The notes under the pieces are model-generated. The model worked only from the letters and a program-made list of their open reading frames with translations, did no database searches and was not told the origin of the DNA. A stretch of 64,000 nt of DNA from Muricea muricata (taxonomy: Eukaryota > Cnidaria > Anthozoa > Malacalcyonacea > Plexauridae). The stretch covers positions 50,161,744-50,225,743 of the forward strand of contig OY979717.1 in NCBI GenBank assembly GCA_963855995.1, in the 5' to 3' direction. How positions within the stretch are numbered: the first letter of the stretch is position 1; the number at the start of each line of letters is the position of its first letter. The position numbers and the translations under genes were made by a program. Shown here one piece after another: positions 33,794 to 44,681 of this stretch.

Positions 33794-36700
33794 CAATCAG
33801 GTGCAAAAATTATGAGACTTCTCACATTTTACTTGTTATTTTAAAACAAATCACCCCCCTTCCCCCCTGGGCAATGTTGGAGGAAATTTTTAATTGTTTT
33901 TCGCCTTCGTACGATAACAGCAACATTGAAATAGGGGGGAGGGGGGAAATTATATTGTTGTCTCAAGAATTTTTGCACTTGATTGTCTCTATGCATTCAC
34001 AGCTTTTCTGTAAGAAAATTCATTAAGTTATCGAGTTTATTTATCTACTTCCAGCTGTGTAAACCGTAGTATCCTGTCTATTGGTATTTGTAAACATGTC
34101 CAGTATATTTAGAATATGAATCTAAATATATCCTTTACATTGATTGATGACGTCATCGTAGGGTTATTATTACGTCATTATGAGTACAATCACTGGTGTG
34201 ATCTTACAGGTAAATATCTAAGTTTTCGTCGTGTAAAAATACATAGCATTACAAAATAGTATAACATTTTGTTTTCCTCAGAATAATATTCGGAAACACG
34301 TGTGGTTTTGCGAGTCCAATAATTTCGTTATAATTGCACAATAGTCTTTGGAGTATATTCGATTTCATATAATAACAGTTAAGCTGTTATCAGTATGCAC
34401 TTACTGTTTGCGTAATCATTTCATACAATTATTTCCCAATTAACCGACTTTATATATCATGCGTTCAAAATTATTCGCTAATTAAATATAATAACCTCAG
34501 GTAATGAAGACAAGGAAGTTTGTCCCGAAGGAAACCTCCATTTATATGAGGTTTATGTATCAGAAAAATCATGTTAGAGGAAGGAAGCTGTTAGACGCAT
34601 TTCCGAACTATAGTAAAGCTACCATTTACCGACACGCAAAATTATCAATTGACGAAGAGGATAGTTTTGACAATGTAGACAGAATGAAGGTCGTCCGAGA
34701 AAGTTAACTGTTCGAGATGAACGAAATCTTGTGAGAGAGTTTCGCAAATGTAGGGCAACGATTGGGTCGTTTTCAGCTTCAAGACTTCGAACTGCGGCAG
34801 GCATAAGTCCTGATGTTTCCTTGTGGACGATCCGAAGAGCATTAAAGAGGCAAGGCTATCACTATTTACATTCTCATAAGAAAGGCCTTCTGACCCGAAA
34901 AGATATGTCGCGCAGGCATCAATTTGCACGAAAGATTAGGAGACTGTTGCTGGATGATTTCTGTAAATCTGGGATCAGCTTCTATATAGATGGGACGTCA
35001 TTTGTTGGCGTGGAGAAAAAGAAGAGAAGGTCTTGCACTACCTTGTACAAGCAAAGGGAAAAAAGCTGGTGTGGAAGGTAGAACGGCTCACTTTTTTGTG
35101 TCCATCGCTTATAATAAAGGGGTAATAGCATGCGACCAATACTTTCAGCGTATGAATGGAGAGTCCTTTTCCGAATACGTTCGGCTGAACTTCCCGCAGA
35201 TATTTGCCAAAAGCGCTAATTCCATAGTAATGCGCTTCCTTCAGGATGGTGACCCTGTACAAAACAGCGCCCTCGCTAAGCGAGCATTCAAAGACGTTGG
35301 AGCATTGGTGTTCTCCATACCACCTCGTAGCCCAGACCTTAACCCGATTGAAAATCTGTTTCACTTAGTGTCAAAACAGCTTGAGAAGGATGCGCTCGAA
35401 ATGGAAATAAAATATGAGGACTTTGATCAGTTCTCAAAGAGAGTTAAAGATACGATTATGAACTTTCCTAAAAATACTATAGACAAAATAATTGAATCGA
35501 TGAAAAAACGCGTCGTAACGATCATCGAAAACCGAAGACGAAGGTTGAAGTATTGATTAAATAAAACACTTGCTCCCAAACGTTGTCTTACCAATGTAAC
35601 CAGATCAATAACCAGTAACTGCTGAAGCATTCCATTGTGCAATATCTTTACAATATTATGTGTTTTAAAACACCATATATTAATATATATTTTAACCATA
35701 ACTCAACGCTCGTGTCTCTTTATTTCTCTTACATGTTTATGTCAGTTTCTCTTTTCTTCAATTGACGATCCAACACGTTACACCACACGTTACACCACAC
35801 GTTACACCACAGGTTACACCTAATATTATAAGAATTAGATAGTAAATTGCACACGTTACACACGTTGCACTCAATCTTTTTAAAAGAGAACTAAATTATA
35901 GTTTTTAATAAAAATGAAGTGTAACGTGTGTAACGTGTGATATTTAGTATATATTTCTTAATATTTCTCTACAAATTTGCTGTAACGTGTAGTGTAACGT
36001 GTTGTGTTACGTGTTGTAACGTGTGCGTAATGTAAGCATGATGAACACACTGTGTACATGGATCATAGCACGGACAAACATATCGCTTTAAAGCATTTAA
36101 AAATTTGGAAAAAGTAGACAGGCAGCTAAAAATCTTCATCTAGAAGAACCAATTCTGTGAAACAGCGTGGGCATGGCGAAATATCTTTTTGCTCTTCTTC
36201 TGGTGCATACATACATACGTACCCCAGCCGTGGTATCGTGCGATTCCTGACAACATGCCCAGTGTTCAACTTCGACTTTCCCCGAACCAGCATTGAAATA
36301 CGCGACAACTTGCTCCCCAAAACTCTGTCTTGCCGGAAATTTGCTTAAATCTGCTTGACTGTAGGTGACAAGATATGTTCTTCGTGCCTGACTGGTCTTA
36401 AGCTCAATCTTAAAATCGTCTTCGATCTTCAGACTGATTCATTTTCTGCGAAAGAGACGCAATTAGCGTTATTCCAAGTTATTTGATTTATAACAGTTAA
36501 ATAACCCATACTTTAATCTTAGCCTTAGGTTTTCATTTTTGTTCTCATAGATTGAAATTTCAATGCATTAACGTTAATGAAATTGTAGATATAATGGCAT
36601 TAATTATATATACATATGTGATTATTAAAATGTTAAACAATAGATTAAAATTGTTTGGACTAACCTTTCGAACCCTTTTCTTGTTATATTCTGCTATCAA

Positions 36701-36991
36701 AACGCTATCAAAAGAAATTTTTCCACTCGCTTCTGTATTTTGTACTTCATACAGCAATACATAAACACATTAGGTAATGAAATTCGAATTTCCCGCCAAT
36801 TATACTAGAACCCAGGTTACTAGAATTTAACCGCGCTCGTCCTTGTATAGTTTCTATCTATAGAAAATATTTCATCGTAAAAAATAATTTCCTGAAAACA
36901 CGAAAAAATACTTTATTCTTATGTAAAGTTTGTAGCTGTAATTTGATAAAAATTCAAATTTGGGACGCACTATGTGAAATGACTTACCAGA
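33794..36991 (+). mobile_element. Array unit 4
   Basis: Spacer 33794-33985 has TTATTTT. The body ends ...TTACCAGA directly before the short CTG junction. Rep-like fragment 36214-36435 (minus). Confidence 0.9.
34504..35556 (+). pseudogene. Broken transposase, copy 4
   Basis: Same two breaks as copy 1. Confidence 0.8.
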
Positions 36992-39900
36992 CTGTCTCTA
37001 TGCATTCACAGCTTTTCTGTAAGAAAATTCATTAAGTTATCGAGTTTATTTATCTACTTCCAGCTGTGTAAACCGTAGTATCCTGTCTATTGGTATTTGT
37101 AAACATGTCCAGTATATTTAGAATATGAATCTAAATATATCCTTTACATTGATTGATGACGTCATCGTAGGGTTATTATTACGTCATTATGAGTACAATC
37201 ACTGGTGTGATCTTACAGGTAAATATCTAAGTTTTCGTCGTGTAAAAATACATAGCATTACAAAATAGTATAACATTTTGTTTTCCTCAGAATAATATTC
37301 GGAAACACGTGTGGTTTTGCGAGTCCAATAATTTCGTTATAATTGCACAATAGTCTTTGGAGTATATTCGATTTCATATAATAACAGTTAAGCTGTTATC
37401 AGTATGCACTTACTGTTTGCGTAATCATTTCATACAATTATTTCCCAATTAACCGACTTTATATATCATGCGTTCAAAATTATTCGCTAATTAAATATAA
37501 TAACCTCAGGTAATGAAGACAAGGAAGTTTGTCCCGAAGGAAACCTCCATTTATATGAGGTTTATGTATCAGAAAAATCATGTTAGAGGAAGGAAGCTGT
37601 TAGACGCATTTCCGAACTATAGTAAAGCTACCATTTACCGACACGCAAAATTATCAATTGACGAAGAGGATAGTTTTGACAATGTAGACAGAATGAAGGT
37701 CGTCCGAGAAAGTTAACTGTTCGAGATGAACGAAATCTTGTGAGAGAGTTTCGCAAATGTAGGGCAACGATTGGGTCGTTTTCAGCTTCAAGACTTCGAA
37801 CTGCGGCAGGCATAAGTCCTGATGTTTCCTTGTGGACGATCCGAAGAGCATTAAAGAGGCAAGGCTATCACTATTTACATTCTCATAAGAAAGGCCTTCT
37901 GACCCGAAAAGATATGTCGCGCAGGCATCAATTTGCACGAAAGATTAGGAGACTGTTGCTGGATGATTTCTGTAAATCTGGGATCAGCTTCTATATAGAT
38001 GGGACGTCATTTGTTGGCGTGGAGAAAAAGAAGAGAAGGTCTTGCACTACCTTGTACAAGCAAAGGGAAAAAAGCTGGTGTGGAAGGTAGAACGGCTCAC
38101 TTTTTTGTGTCCATCGCTTATAATAAAGGGGTAATAGCATGCGACCAATACTTTCAGCGTATGAATGGAGAGTCCTTTTCCGAATACGTTCGGCTGAACT
38201 TCCCGCAGATATTTGCCAAAAGCGCTAATTCCATAGTAATGCGCTTCCTTCAGGATGGTGACCCTGTACAAAACAGCGCCCTCGCTAAGCGAGCATTCAA
38301 AGACGTTGGAGCATTGGTGTTCTCCATACCACCTCGTAGCCCAGACCTTAACCCGATTGAAAATCTGTTTCACTTAGTGTCAAAACAGCTTGAGAAGGAT
38401 GCGCTCGAAATGGAAATAAAATATGAGGACTTTGATCAGTTCTCAAAGAGAGTTAAAGATACGATTATGAACTTTCCTAAAAATACTATAGACAAAATAA
38501 TTGAATCGATGAAAAAACGCGTCGTAACGATCATCGAAAACCGAAGACGAAGGTTGAAGTATTGATTAAATAAAACACTTGCTCCCAAACGTTGTCTTAC
38601 CAATGTAACCAGATCAATAACCAGTAACTGCTGAAGCATTCCATTGTGCAATATCTTTACAATATTATGTGTTTTAAAACACCATATATTAATATATATT
38701 TTAACCATAACTCAACGCTCGTGTCTCTTTATTTCTCTTACATGTTTATGTCAGTTTCTCTTTTCTTCAATTGACGATCCAACACGTTACACCACACGTT
38801 ACACCACACGTTACACCACAGGTTACACCTAATATTATAAGAATTAGATAGTAAATTGCACACGTTACACACGTTGCACTCAATCTTTTTAAAAGAGAAC
38901 TAAATTATAGTTTTTAATAAAAATGAAGTGTAACGTGTGTAACGTGTGATATTTAGTATATATTTCTTAATATTTCTCTACAAATTTGCTGTAACGTGTA
39001 GTGTAACGTGTTGTGTTACGTGTTGTAACGTGTGCGTAATGTAAGCATGATGAACACACTGTGTACATGGATCATAGCACGGACAAACATATCGCTTTAA
39101 AGCATTTAAAAATTTGGAAAAAGTAGACAGGCAGCTAAAAATCTTCATCTAGAAGAACCAATTCTGTGAAACAGCGTGGGCATGGCGAAATATCTTTTTG
39201 CTCTTCTTCTGGTGCATACATACATACGTACCCCAGCCGTGGTATCGTGCGATTCCTGACAACATGCCCAGTGTTCAACTTCGACTTTCCCCGAACCAGC
39301 ATTGAAATACGCGACAACTTGCTCCCCAAAACTCTGTCTTGCCGGAAATTTGCTTAAATCTGCTTGACTGTAGGTGACAAGATATGTTCTTCGTGCCTGA
39401 CTGGTCTTAAGCTCAATCTTAAAATCGTCTTCGATCTTCAGACTGATTCATTTTCTGCGAAAGAGACGCAATTAGCGTTATTCCAAGTTATTTGATTTAT
39501 AACAGTTAAATAACCCATACTTTAATCTTAGCCTTAGGTTTTCATTTTTGTTCTCATAGATTGAAATTTCAATGCATTAACGTTAATGAAATTGTAGATA
39601 TAATGGCATTAATTATATATACATATGTGATTATTAAAATGTTAAACAATAGATTAAAATTGTTTGGACTAACCTTTCGAACCCTTTTCTTGTTATATTC
39701 TGCTATCAAAACGCTATCAAAAGAAATTTTTCCACTCGCTTCTGTATTTTGTACTTCATACAGCAATACATAAACACATTAGGTAATGAAATTCGAATTT
39801 CCCGCCAATTATACTAGAACCCAGGTTACTAGAATTTAACCGCGCTCGTCCTTGTATAGTTTCTATCTATAGAAAATATTTCATCGTAAAAAATAATTTC

Positions 39901-40000
39901 CTGAAAACACGAAAAAATACTTTATTCTTATGTAAAGTTTGTAGCTGTAATTTGATAAAAATTCAAATTTGGGACGCACTATGTGAAATGACTTACCAGA
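36992..40000 (+). mobile_element. Array unit 5, lacking the spacer
   Basis: Only CTG (36992-36994) separates it from unit 4, giving ACCAGA-CTG-TCTCTATG. Rep-like fragment 39223-39444 (minus). Confidence 0.9.
37513..38565 (+). pseudogene. Broken transposase, copy 5
   Basis: Same two breaks as copy 1. Confidence 0.8.
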
Positions 40001-43000
40001 CAATCAGGTGCAAAAATTATGAGACTTCTCACATTTTACTTGTTATTTTAAAACAAATCACCCCCCTTCCCCCCTGGGCAATGTTGGAGGAAATTTTTAA
40101 TTGTTTTTCGCCTTCGTACGATAACAGCAACATTGAAATAGGGGGGAGGGGGGAAATTATATTGTTGTCTCAAGAATTTTTGCACTTGATTGTCTCTATG
40201 CATTCACAGCTTTTCTGTAAGAAAATTCATTAAGTTATCGAGTTTATTTATCTACTTCCAGCTGTGTAAACCGTAGTATCCTGTCTATTGGTATTTGTAA
40301 ACATGTCCAGTATATTTAGAATATGAATCTAAATATATCCTTTACATTGATTGATGACGTCATCGTAGGGTTATTATTACGTCATTATGAGTACAATCAC
40401 TGGTGTGATCTTACAGGTAAATATCTAAGTTTTCGTCGTGTAAAAATACATAGCATTACAAAATAGTATAACATTTTGTTTTCCTCAGAATAATATTCGG
40501 AAACACGTGTGGTTTTGCGAGTCCAATAATTTCGTTATAATTGCACAATAGTCTTTGGAGTATATTCGATTTCATATAATAACAGTTAAGCTGTTATCAG
40601 TATGCACTTACTGTTTGCGTAATCATTTCATACAATTATTTCCCAATTAACCGACTTTATATATCATGCGTTCAAAATTATTCGCTAATTAAATATAATA
40701 ACCTCAGGTAATGAAGACAAGGAAGTTTGTCCCGAAGGAAACCTCCATTTATATGAGGTTTATGTATCAGAAAAATCATGTTAGAGGAAGGAAGCTGTTA
40801 GACGCATTTCCGAACTATAGTAAAGCTACCATTTACCGACACGCAAAATTATCAATTGACGAAGAGGATAGTTTTGACAATGTAGACAGAATGAAGGTCG
40901 TCCGAGAAAGTTAACTGTTCGAGATGAACGAAATCTTGTGAGAGAGTTTCGCAAATGTAGGGCAACGATTGGGTCGTTTTCAGCTTCAAGACTTCGAACT
41001 GCGGCAGGCATAAGTCCTGATGTTTCCTTGTGGACGATCCGAAGAGCATTAAAGAGGCAAGGCTATCACTATTTACATTCTCATAAGAAAGGCCTTCTGA
41101 CCCGAAAAGATATGTCGCGCAGGCATCAATTTGCACGAAAGATTAGGAGACTGTTGCTGGATGATTTCTGTAAATCTGGGATCAGCTTCTATATAGATGG
41201 GACGTCATTTGTTGGCGTGGAGAAAAAGAAGAGAAGGTCTTGCACTACCTTGTACAAGCAAAGGGAAAAAAGCTGGTGTGGAAGGTAGAACGGCTCACTT
41301 TTTTGTGTCCATCGCTTATAATAAAGGGGTAATAGCATGCGACCAATACTTTCAGCGTATGAATGGAGAGTCCTTTTCCGAATACGTTCGGCTGAACTTC
41401 CCGCAGATATTTGCCAAAAGCGCTAATTCCATAGTAATGCGCTTCCTTCAGGATGGTGACCCTGTACAAAACAGCGCCCTCGCTAAGCGAGCATTCAAAG
41501 ACGTTGGAGCATTGGTGTTCTCCATACCACCTCGTAGCCCAGACCTTAACCCGATTGAAAATCTGTTTCACTTAGTGTCAAAACAGCTTGAGAAGGATGC
41601 GCTCGAAATGGAAATAAAATATGAGGACTTTGATCAGTTCTCAAAGAGAGTTAAAGATACGATTATGAACTTTCCTAAAAATACTATAGACAAAATAATT
41701 GAATCGATGAAAAAACGCGTCGTAACGATCATCGAAAACCGAAGACGAAGGTTGAAGTATTGATTAAATAAAACACTTGCTCCCAAACGTTGTCTTACCA
41801 ATGTAACCAGATCAATAACCAGTAACTGCTGAAGCATTCCATTGTGCAATATCTTTACAATATTATGTGTTTTAAAACACCATATATTAATATATATTTT
41901 AACCATAACTCAACGCTCGTGTCTCTTTATTTCTCTTACATGTTTATGTCAGTTTCTCTTTTCTTCAATTGACGATCCAACACGTTACACCACACGTTAC
42001 ACCACACGTTACACCACAGGTTACACCTAATATTATAAGAATTAGATAGTAAATTGCACACGTTACACACGTTGCACTCAATCTTTTTAAAAGAGAACTA
42101 AATTATAGTTTTTAATAAAAATGAAGTGTAACGTGTGTAACGTGTGATATTTAGTATATATTTCTTAATATTTCTCTACAAATTTGCTGTAACGTGTAGT
42201 GTAACGTGTTGTGTTACGTGTTGTAACGTGTGCGTAATGTAAGCATGATGAACACACTGTGTACATGGATCATAGCACGGACAAACATATCGCTTTAAAG
42301 CATTTAAAAATTTGGAAAAAGTAGACAGGCAGCTAAAAATCTTCATCTAGAAGAACCAATTCTGTGAAACAGCGTGGGCATGGCGAAATATCTTTTTGCT
42401 CTTCTTCTGGTGCATACATACATACGTACCCCAGCCGTGGTATCGTGCGATTCCTGACAACATGCCCAGTGTTCAACTTCGACTTTCCCCGAACCAGCAT
42501 TGAAATACGCGACAACTTGCTCCCCAAAACTCTGTCTTGCCGGAAATTTGCTTAAATCTGCTTGACTGTAGGTGACAAGATATGTTCTTCGTGCCTGACT
42601 GGTCTTAAGCTCAATCTTAAAATCGTCTTCGATCTTCAGACTGATTCATTTTCTGCGAAAGAGACGCAATTAGCGTTATTCCAAGTTATTTGATTTATAA
42701 CAGTTAAATAACCCATACTTTAATCTTAGCCTTAGGTTTTCATTTTTGTTCTCATAGATTGAAATTTCAATGCATTAACGTTAATGAAATTGTAGATATA
42801 ATGGCATTAATTATATATACATATGTGATTATTAAAATGTTAAACAATAGATTAAAATTGTTTGGACTAACCTTTCGAACCCTTTTCTTGTTATATTCTG
42901 CTATCAAAACGCTATCAAAAGAAATTTTTCCACTCGCTTCTGTATTTTGTACTTCATACAGCAATACATAAACACATTAGGTAATGAAATTCGAATTTCC

Positions 43001-43198
43001 CGCCAATTATACTAGAACCCAGGTTACTAGAATTTAACCGCGCTCGTCCTTGTATAGTTTCTATCTATAGAAAATATTTCATCGTAAAAAATAATTTCCT
43101 GAAAACACGAAAAAATACTTTATTCTTATGTAAAGTTTGTAGCTGTAATTTGATAAAAATTCAAATTTGGGACGCACTATGTGAAATGACTTACCAGA
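40001..43198 (+). mobile_element. Array unit 6
   Basis: Spacer 40001-40192, body 40193-43198. Rep-like fragment 42421-42642 (minus). Confidence 0.9.
40711..41763 (+). pseudogene. Broken transposase, copy 6
   Basis: Same two breaks as copy 1. Confidence 0.8.
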
Positions 43199-43390
43199 CA
43201 ATCAGGTGCAAAAATTATGAGACTTCTCACATTTTACTTGTTATTTTAAAACAAATCACCCCCCTTCCCCCCTGGGCAATGTTGGAGGAAATTTTTAATT
43301 GTTTTTCGCCTTCGTACGATAACAGCAACATTGAAATAGGGGGGAGGGGGGAAATTATATTGTTGTCTCAAGAATTTTTGCACTTGATTG
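43199..43390. repeat. 192-bp spacer closing the array
   Basis: Its right tip TTGATTG abuts TA (43391), the outer target dinucleotide. Confidence 0.9.
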
Positions 43391-43552
43391 TAGGGTTTAT
43401 ATGGAGGTAGGGTGACCCTAGCGGAAGGGTTACCCTAGTAAACGAATTACCCTACTACAATATGTTTTAAAGGAAGCGTTTACATGTGCGCTAGGGTTAC
43501 CCTAGCAGTAGGGTTATCCTATCAAATAGATAGGGTTACGCTTTGGCCTGTA
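43391..43552. repeat. Cluster of TAGGGTNACCCTA palindromic motifs
   Basis: About six copies or half-copies of CTAGGGTTACCCTAG-like motifs lie within 160 bp. The motif resembles two facing TAGGGT units but is not a telomeric tandem repeat. Confidence 0.7.
43395..43401. repeat. Target-site duplication of the giant element, right copy
   Basis: GTTTATA follows TAGG, the last bases of the giant element's restored tip. Confidence 0.75.
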
Positions 43553-43979
43553 TATTTTCGAATTTTTTTCGAAGTCATCGTGATGATGTTGAAATAAGGT
43601 CGAAAATTTAGATGACTTTGAAAGTTACAGTCTCAACTTCTGCTTGTGTTATTCATATTTTTGGTCTTTATGAATGTTTGTGACTGTAACGAAAACTGGT
43701 AAGAATATTTTTATAAGGTGAAAGATGATTTGAACATTCCATTGTGACGTCATGGGTATAGCGCTAAGTGTTTAGTTTAAAAGAACTAATAGAATTCGTG
43801 GACTATAACATGCGAATATGACAAATGTGCTTGATCAGCAAATTTTAACGCGTTCCGAAAGATGTTGTTCCAAAGGTACGACTCATTTCTCACTATTGGC
43901 TTTCACAGTCTACAATGTATTTTTAACTGGCACTTCGCTATGTGTTGCCATTTGCTGGTAATTAAGAGGTAATTAACAC

Positions 43980-44270
43980 GAATTGTATACTCTTTCTTCG
44001 TGAGATATTCAACTTTATCAGATATACAAATTACACAACTTATGACATCATTGCTGATTTGGTAGCATATGGCAATTAGAAAAAACTGCCCTGTACATGT
44101 GTAAACTACGATTATATAATAGCTTGATATCTGCACTTTTTGTGTGGAATATATTAATAGCGTTGCTAATTACTGATGATTTTTGAAAAGTTATGCAGAC
44201 TGATGTCATAAGTTGTGTAATTCGCATATCCAATAAAGTTGAATATCTCGAGAAGGAAAAGTATTAGAGA
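43980..44270. mobile_element. Hairpin MITE-like element
   Basis: Inverted arms share GAGATATTCAACTTTAT and AATTACACAACTTATGACATCA. The arms are about 65 bp with some mismatches. The motif set resembles the 52836-53215 hairpin. Confidence 0.65.
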
Positions 44271-44458
44271 AATTCTACCGAAGAAGTTACGTTGTCATTT
44301 TAAGTTATTTATGCAATGCAATCAATAAATACATGGACAAAATTTGCTTTCATAGGCTACTTGAAGTTAAATTGAGCGTAGTGAAATTTAAAATCATCAC
44401 GCAATTGGACCTCCTTTAGGCTAACAGAGGATCTTATTAAATACAAATATAAATCACC

Positions 44459-44567
44459 CAGTGGCGTCGCCAGTGCGATAAATCGAACGACTTCAAAAGG
44501 AATTAATTGTGCAGAACACGAATATATGAATATGTCCCCCTCACTTATCGCGCTGGCGACGCCACTG
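44459..44567. mobile_element. hAT-type MITE, 109 bp, 8-bp TSD
   Basis: CAGTGGCGTCGCCAG...GGCGACGCCACTG flanked by AAATCACC (44451-44458, 44568-44575). Its interior matches the 6201 copy (AACACGAATATATGAATATG and the CCCCCTCACTTATCGCGCTGG block), with a shortened left half. Confidence 0.93.
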
Positions 44568-44681
44568 AAATCACCCAACTTAATAACGTATATATTTTAA
44601 AACGTAATTAATTCTCTTCCAAGCAAGTGACTTTAAAGTTACAACCTTTAATCAAACAAACAAACCATCGGTACCTTCATC

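Larger units (their letters stand above)
24200..43390 (+). repeat. Tandem array of six Tc1-like units
   Basis: Six 3006-bp bodies lie at 24392-27397, 27590-30595, 30788-33793, 33986-36991, 36995-40000 and 40193-43198. 192-bp spacers sit at 24200, 27398, 30596, 33794, 40001 and 43199. The junction at 36992 has only CTG instead of a spacer. The sum is exactly 19,191 bp. The array is flanked by TA (24198-24199, 43391-43392). Units differ by only a few bases. Confidence 0.95.
9578..43394. mobile_element. Giant foldback transposon with nested Tc1-like insertions at both tips
   Basis: The left tip CCTA (9578-9581) continues at TAGGTAGCCCAAAAA (12854) once the Tc1-like copy 9582-12853 and one TA are removed. 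The right tip TTTTTGGGCTACCTA (ends 24199) continues as GG (43393-43394) after the array 24200-43390 and one TA are removed. The restored ends are CCTAGGTAGCCC in inverted orientation, each abutting GTTTATA. Without the Tc1 insertions the element is about 11.3 kb. It resembles the 5516 and 53781 foldbacks in tip sequence, TSD length and a GGTTGGCAAC block about 90 bp inside. It carries zf-GRF and DNA polymerase B fragments but no recognisable transposase. Confidence 0.75.

Noticed and set aside
24200..43390. Array considered as a CRISPR locus or satellite DNA
   Set aside because: 3.2-kb units with transposase coding, TIRs and TA flanks show a tandem transposon, and the genome is animal.
9578..43394. 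Palindrome as a simple assembly artefact
   Set aside because: The arms differ (Penelope insertion, unit number, outer divergence, local inversion at 23785), and the outer TSD matches. A collapse/mirror error would not produce these. Long-read confirmation is still desirable.
43391..43552. Telomeric repeat
   Set aside because: The motif is palindromic and dispersed, not (TTAGGG)n in one direction.
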